Source of the DNA: Fidelibacterota bacterium | Lineage (GTDB): Bacteria; Fidelibacterota; UBA2242 | Length of the DNA stretch: 7,758 bases | Direction of reading: 5' to 3' | Assembly: GCA_003527965.1 (NCBI GenBank) | Contig: DPVY01000110.1 | Span: forward strand, 1-7,758 | Part shown: in pieces, positions 5,951 through 7,758 of the stretch | Layout of the letters: each line of letters opens with the position of its first letter | Numbering within the stretch: the first letter of the stretch is position 1 | Notes under the pieces: model-generated | Told to the model about the DNA's origin: nothing | Seen by the model: the letters and a program-made list of their open reading frames with translations, nothing else | Database searches by the model: none | Made by a program: the position numbers and the translations under genes

Positions 5951-6900
5951 AAGTAATTGAATACTTAGAAAAAGCGCAGAAGCCTCTGATCAGCTTCGAG
6001 ATCATTCCTCCGGATCGGGGCAAGAACGCCGATATTATTTACCGGATTGTCGAAGAACTGATGGTCTTTAACCCGCCGTTCATCGATGTTACCAGTCATG
6101 CCGCCGATGCCGACTATATTGAGCAACCCGACGGAACATTTATGCGCAAAATCACCCGCAAACGACCCGGAACAATTGGTTTGTCGGCTGCGATTAAGTA
6201 TCGCTTCAAGGTGGAAACTGTTGTGCATCTATTATGTAATGGCTTTACGCGCGAAGAGACCGAGGATGCTTTGATCGAACTGAATTATCTCGGGATTGAT
6301 AACATCTTTGCCGTGCGCGGCGACGTTCGCAATTATAAAAAAATCCATCAACCGGATCGGACTGTGAATAATTACGCTAAAGATCTTGTTTGCCAAATCA
6401 AAAACATGAACTCCGGCGTTTTCCTGGAGGATGAACAGGACGCTGATCCCACCGACTTTTGCATTGGGGTTGGCGCTTACCCGGAAAAACATGAAGAAGC
6501 CCCCAGCCTGGCTGCCGATATTCGTTATTTGAAACAGAAAGTCGATGCCGGCGCTGACTATATCGTTACCCAGATGATATTTAATAATGCAAAATATTTC
6601 AAATTTGTCGATAAATGCCGGGAAGCCGGAATCACGGTTCCCATTATTCCCGGAATAAAACTACTAACCAGCAAGTTCCATCTGACATCTTTACCGCGTC
6701 ATTTCAATATCAGCTTTCCCGATAAACTGGTGCAGGATGTCCAGGCGGCGAAAAACAATACCGAAGTCAAGGAAATCGGCATCGATTATGCCCGAAAGCA
6801 GGTAGAGGAGCTGCTGAACAGCGGCGTTCCCTGTATCCATTTCTATATAATGCAGGATCCCGCGAGCGTGAAACAGGTAATCAAAAGTTTGGGAATATAG
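5947..6900 (+). CDS. metF: 5,10-methylenetetrahydrofolate reductase
   Basis: 317 residues, the longer form resembling that of Bacteroidota relatives (E. coli MetF has 296). A flavin (FAD) TIM-barrel enzyme that reduces 5,10-methylene-THF to 5-methyl-THF, the methyl donor for methionine synthesis. Diagnostic motifs: ISFEIIPPDRG at 15-25 with the likely catalytic Glu18, AVRGD at 122-126 (Asp126 near the flavin), IGVGAYPEKHEEAPS at 173-187, and ADYIVTQMIFN at 203-213 with substrate-binding Gln209. All key residues are present and there is no truncation. Start ATG 5947 overlaps the previous stop by ATGA. No methionine synthase gene follows; instead a repeat-rich region begins about 70 bases after the stop. 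No SAM riboswitch or Met-box is visible upstream, as expected if the gene is read from an upstream promoter. Confidence 0.95.
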   Translation: MKVIEYLEKAQKPLISFEIIPPDRGKNADIIYRIVEELMVFNPPFIDVTSHAADADYIEQPDGTFMRKITRKRPGTIGLSAAIKYRFKVETVVHLLCNGFTREETEDALIELNYLGIDNIFAVRGDVRNYKKIHQPDRTVNNYAKDLVCQIKNMNSGVFLEDEQDADPTDFCIGVGAYPEKHEEAPSLAADIRYLKQKVDAGADYIVTQMIFNNAKYFKFVDKCREAGITVPIIPGIKLLTSKFHLTSLPRHFNISFPDKLVQDVQAAKNNTEVKEIGIDYARKQVEELLNSGVPCIHFYIMQDPASVKQVIKSLGI

Positions 6901-6970
6901 TAAATTCTAAACCGCCGGCGCAATAATCGCAGTCTGTGCGCAGTAAACGAAAAGATCTATATGCCTTCGT
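6901..6970 (+). other. short spacer after metF, no gene seen
   Basis: The stretch between metF and the tandem repeats has only weak pairing potential (GCGCA with TGCGC near 6918-6940) and no following T-run, so no terminator can be supported. Bases 6961-6970 may be a shortened copy of the upstream part of the repeat unit, since ATGCC here and at 7114 both precede the TATCCT repeat start, with an internal deletion. Confidence 0.4.
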
Positions 6971-7134
6971 TATCCTCGAGCAATGAAAAACAGAAAGAAT
7001 AAATTGAATATTGAACAGGGATTAACGATTTAAGATTTTATAATGTTATCCAAAACAGAATCAAAAATCGTTAATCGGTGTTCCTTGTTCTTAAATCAAA
7101 AAAGAAGACAAAAATGCCAGAATATAACAAACGA
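6971..7134 (+). repeat. tandem unit 1 (164 bp, without S23 gene)
   Basis: Bases 6971-7041 are identical to 7135-7205 (71 of 71). Bases 7059-7164 match 7653-7758 with a single difference (G 7142 against A 7736). Unit 1 therefore equals unit 2 without its S23 gene: 17 bases (7042-7058) stand where unit 2 has 447 bases (7206-7652). Confidence 0.85.
7003..7100 (+). repeat. paired inverted heptad arrays (empty configuration)
   Basis: Left array: five 7-bp units from 7003 to 7037, the last three of form NNNGATT. Right array: six units from 7059 to 7100, mainly AATCNNN. Reverse-complementing the right array gives units that pair one by one with the left units. The core pairing is GATTAACGATTT (7020-7031) with AAATCGTTAATC (7065-7076), extended by GAACA/TGTTC (7013-7017 with 7079-7083) and GATT/AATC (7034-7037 with 7059-7062). 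The two breaks are symmetric 2-base internal loops (GG/GG and AA/AA). A transcript would fold into a 21-bp interrupted hairpin with a loop of about 21 bases. Confidence 0.75.
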
Positions 7135-7197
7135 TATCCTCGAGCAATGAAAAACAGAAAGAATAAATTGAATATTGAACAGGGATTAACGATTTAA
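7114..7197 (+). CDS. possible 27-residue basic peptide ORF in the repeat unit, or a broken gene start
   Basis: ATG 7114 to TAA 7195-7197. The peptide starts MPEYNKRYPRAMKNRKNK and ends inside the left heptad array (NIEQGLTI). AGAAGA at 7103-7108 may serve as a ribosome-binding site. The same start recurs at 7708, with Arg to Gln at residue 10, and stays open to the window end. The first 18 codons may be the duplicated beginning of a gene whose intact copy lies beyond the window. In unit 1 the matching region lacks the ATG. Confidence 0.3.
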   Translation: MPEYNKRYPRAMKNRKNKLNIEQGLTI

Positions 7198-7240
7198 GAT
7201 TTTATGCCATGGGCATCCTTTTGGAGCAGTAGAGACCGAA

Positions 7241-7603
7241 ATGAATAAATATGATTTAGAAGAACGATTGATTGAATTTTCAGTCTTGATAATTGAAATA
7301 GTAATGGAAATGCCAAATACAAAGGCAGGAAATCATCTGTCAGGACAATTAGTTCGTTCCGGAACATCTGTTTCTCTAAATTATGGTGAAGCACAAAGTG
7401 GAGAGTCTAGAAAAGATTTTATCCACAAAATGAAAGTTGTTTTAAAAGAATTGCGAGAAACATTTATCTGCCTGAAAATAATCCAGAAAGCAAAGTTATA
7501 CAAAACAGAAGCGAAAATAGAAAAAGCAAAAAAAGAGAATAATGAGCTGATATCGATTTTTGTAAAAAGTATTGAAACAGCACAAAATAATCTGAAGCAA
7601 TGA
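7241..7603 (+). CDS. S23-type four-helix-bundle protein, second subgroup
   Basis: 120 residues, the normal size for the family (TIGR02436/PF05635). Family signature at about residues 36-77: QLVRSGTSVSLNYGEAQSGE, then KDFIHKMKVVLKELRETF. This is the NYxEA subgroup, different from the NIAEG subgroup of the copy at 999-1445, so the two genes are not recent duplicates of each other. The C-terminus (YKTEAKIEKAKKENNELISIF) is a charged final helix. Start ATG 7241; GGAG at 7223-7226 is rather far away (14 bases), so initiation may be weak. Strongly AT-rich codon use. The role is unknown; by location it is the cargo of tandem unit 2. Confidence 0.9.
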   Translation: MNKYDLEERLIEFSVLIIEIVMEMPNTKAGNHLSGQLVRSGTSVSLNYGEAQSGESRKDFIHKMKVVLKELRETFICLKIIQKAKLYKTEAKIEKAKKENNELISIFVKSIETAQNNLKQ

Positions 7604-7618
7604 GCAAATCGAAATTAA

Positions 7619-7650
7619 CCCTGTGGAATAGTTTACTACATTCAACAGGG
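7619..7650 (+). repeat. stem-loop after the second S23-type gene
   Basis: CCCTGTGGAAT (7619-7629) can pair with ATTCAACAGGG (7640-7650), 11 pairs with one mismatch and a 10-base loop, 15 bases after the stop codon. There is no T-run after it, so it is not a standard terminator. Its right arm is also a near copy of ATTGAACAGGG in the left heptad array (7010-7020 and 7174-7184), so it probably belongs to the element's own repeats. Confidence 0.5.
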
Positions 7651-7728
7651 CAAATCAAAAATCGTTAATCGGTGTTCCTTGTTCTTAAATCAAAAAAGAA
7701 GACAAAAATGCCAGAATATAACAAACGA

Positions 7729-7758
7729 TATCCTCAAGCAATGAAAAACAGAAAGAAT
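7729..7758 (+). repeat. tandem unit 3, start only (window edge)
   Basis: The last 30 bases repeat the beginning of units 1 and 2 (from 6971 and 7135) with one difference (A at 7736 in place of G). The array therefore has at least three unit starts and continues outside the window; whether unit 3 carries another gene cannot be seen. Confidence 0.8.

Larger units (their letters stand above)
7135..7728 (+). mobile_element. tandem unit 2 (594 bp) carrying an S23-type gene: candidate element 2
   Basis: Same outer sequence as unit 1 but with the S23-type gene 7241-7603 in the hairpin loop. Left arrays are at 7167-7201 and right arrays at 7653-7694, in the same inverted arrangement. A further inner arm exists: the reverse complement of 7606-7629 resembles the left array around 7174-7195. 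No transposase or integrase is present. Flanks identical to unit 1 mean that the duplication, or the gain or loss of the gene, is recent. Confidence 0.6.

Noticed and set aside
6918..6943. Possible terminator after metF
   Set aside because: Only about 5 bp of GC pairing with a 14-base loop and no T-run follows.
7003..7100. Classical insertion sequence or MITE with target-site duplication
   Set aside because: No transposase, no short flanking target duplication, and the arms are made of 7-bp units, which is not typical of IS ends.
7204..7216. Small palindrome ATGCC-ATG-GGCAT as an operator
   Set aside because: Five pairs around three bases is too short to support a regulator site.
6971..7758. 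CRISPR array
   Set aside because: The repeated units are 164 and 594 bp and tandem, not 25-40 bp repeats with regular spacers, and no Cas gene is present.

Overview
The window is bacterial, and every credible gene lies on the + strand. Codon use in the metabolic genes, the long MetF form and the frequent lack of clear Shine-Dalgarno sites suggest an uncultured member of the Bacteroidota/FCB side of the tree. That placement is an inference; there is no rRNA or marker gene here to fix it.

Region 1 (1-4738) is a nucleotide-sugar cassette in the order aminotransferase (wbpE-like, 5' end off the window), N-acetyltransferase (wbpD-like), Gfo/Idh/MocA dehydrogenase (wbpB/wlbA-like) and UDP-GlcNAc 6-dehydrogenase (wbpA-like). 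Together these four enzymes would turn UDP-GlcNAc into UDP-2,3-diacetamido-2,3-dideoxy-glucuronic acid, a precursor for O-antigen or capsule. No epimerase (WbpI), glycosyltransferase or transporter is visible.

Region 2 (4739-6900) holds three small genes of unknown function (one of them DUF5674), a doubtful small membrane ORF, and metF (5,10-methylenetetrahydrofolate reductase). metF overlaps the preceding small gene by ATGA and is probably translationally coupled to it.

Region 3 (6901-7758) is repeat-rich. It contains a tandem direct repeat whose first unit is short (164 bp) and whose second unit (594 bp) has the same flanks but carries a gene for an S23/23S-rRNA-intervening-sequence-type four-helix-bundle protein. 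A third unit starts at the window edge. A second, different S23-type gene sits between wbpE and wbpD.

The main discovery candidate ties these regions together. Both S23-type genes are bracketed by inverted arrays of degenerate 7-bp repeats. Similar heptad arrays without a gene occur twice inside the wbpA reading frame, where they add peptide segments, and also at gene junctions 5552-5572 and probably 2148-2190. A related 6-bp array lies at 3381-3404. The array sequences differ from site to site while the 7-bp period is kept. This looks like a small selfish element family, or a repeat-generating process linked to S23-type proteins, that leaves scars in gene junctions and even in genes.
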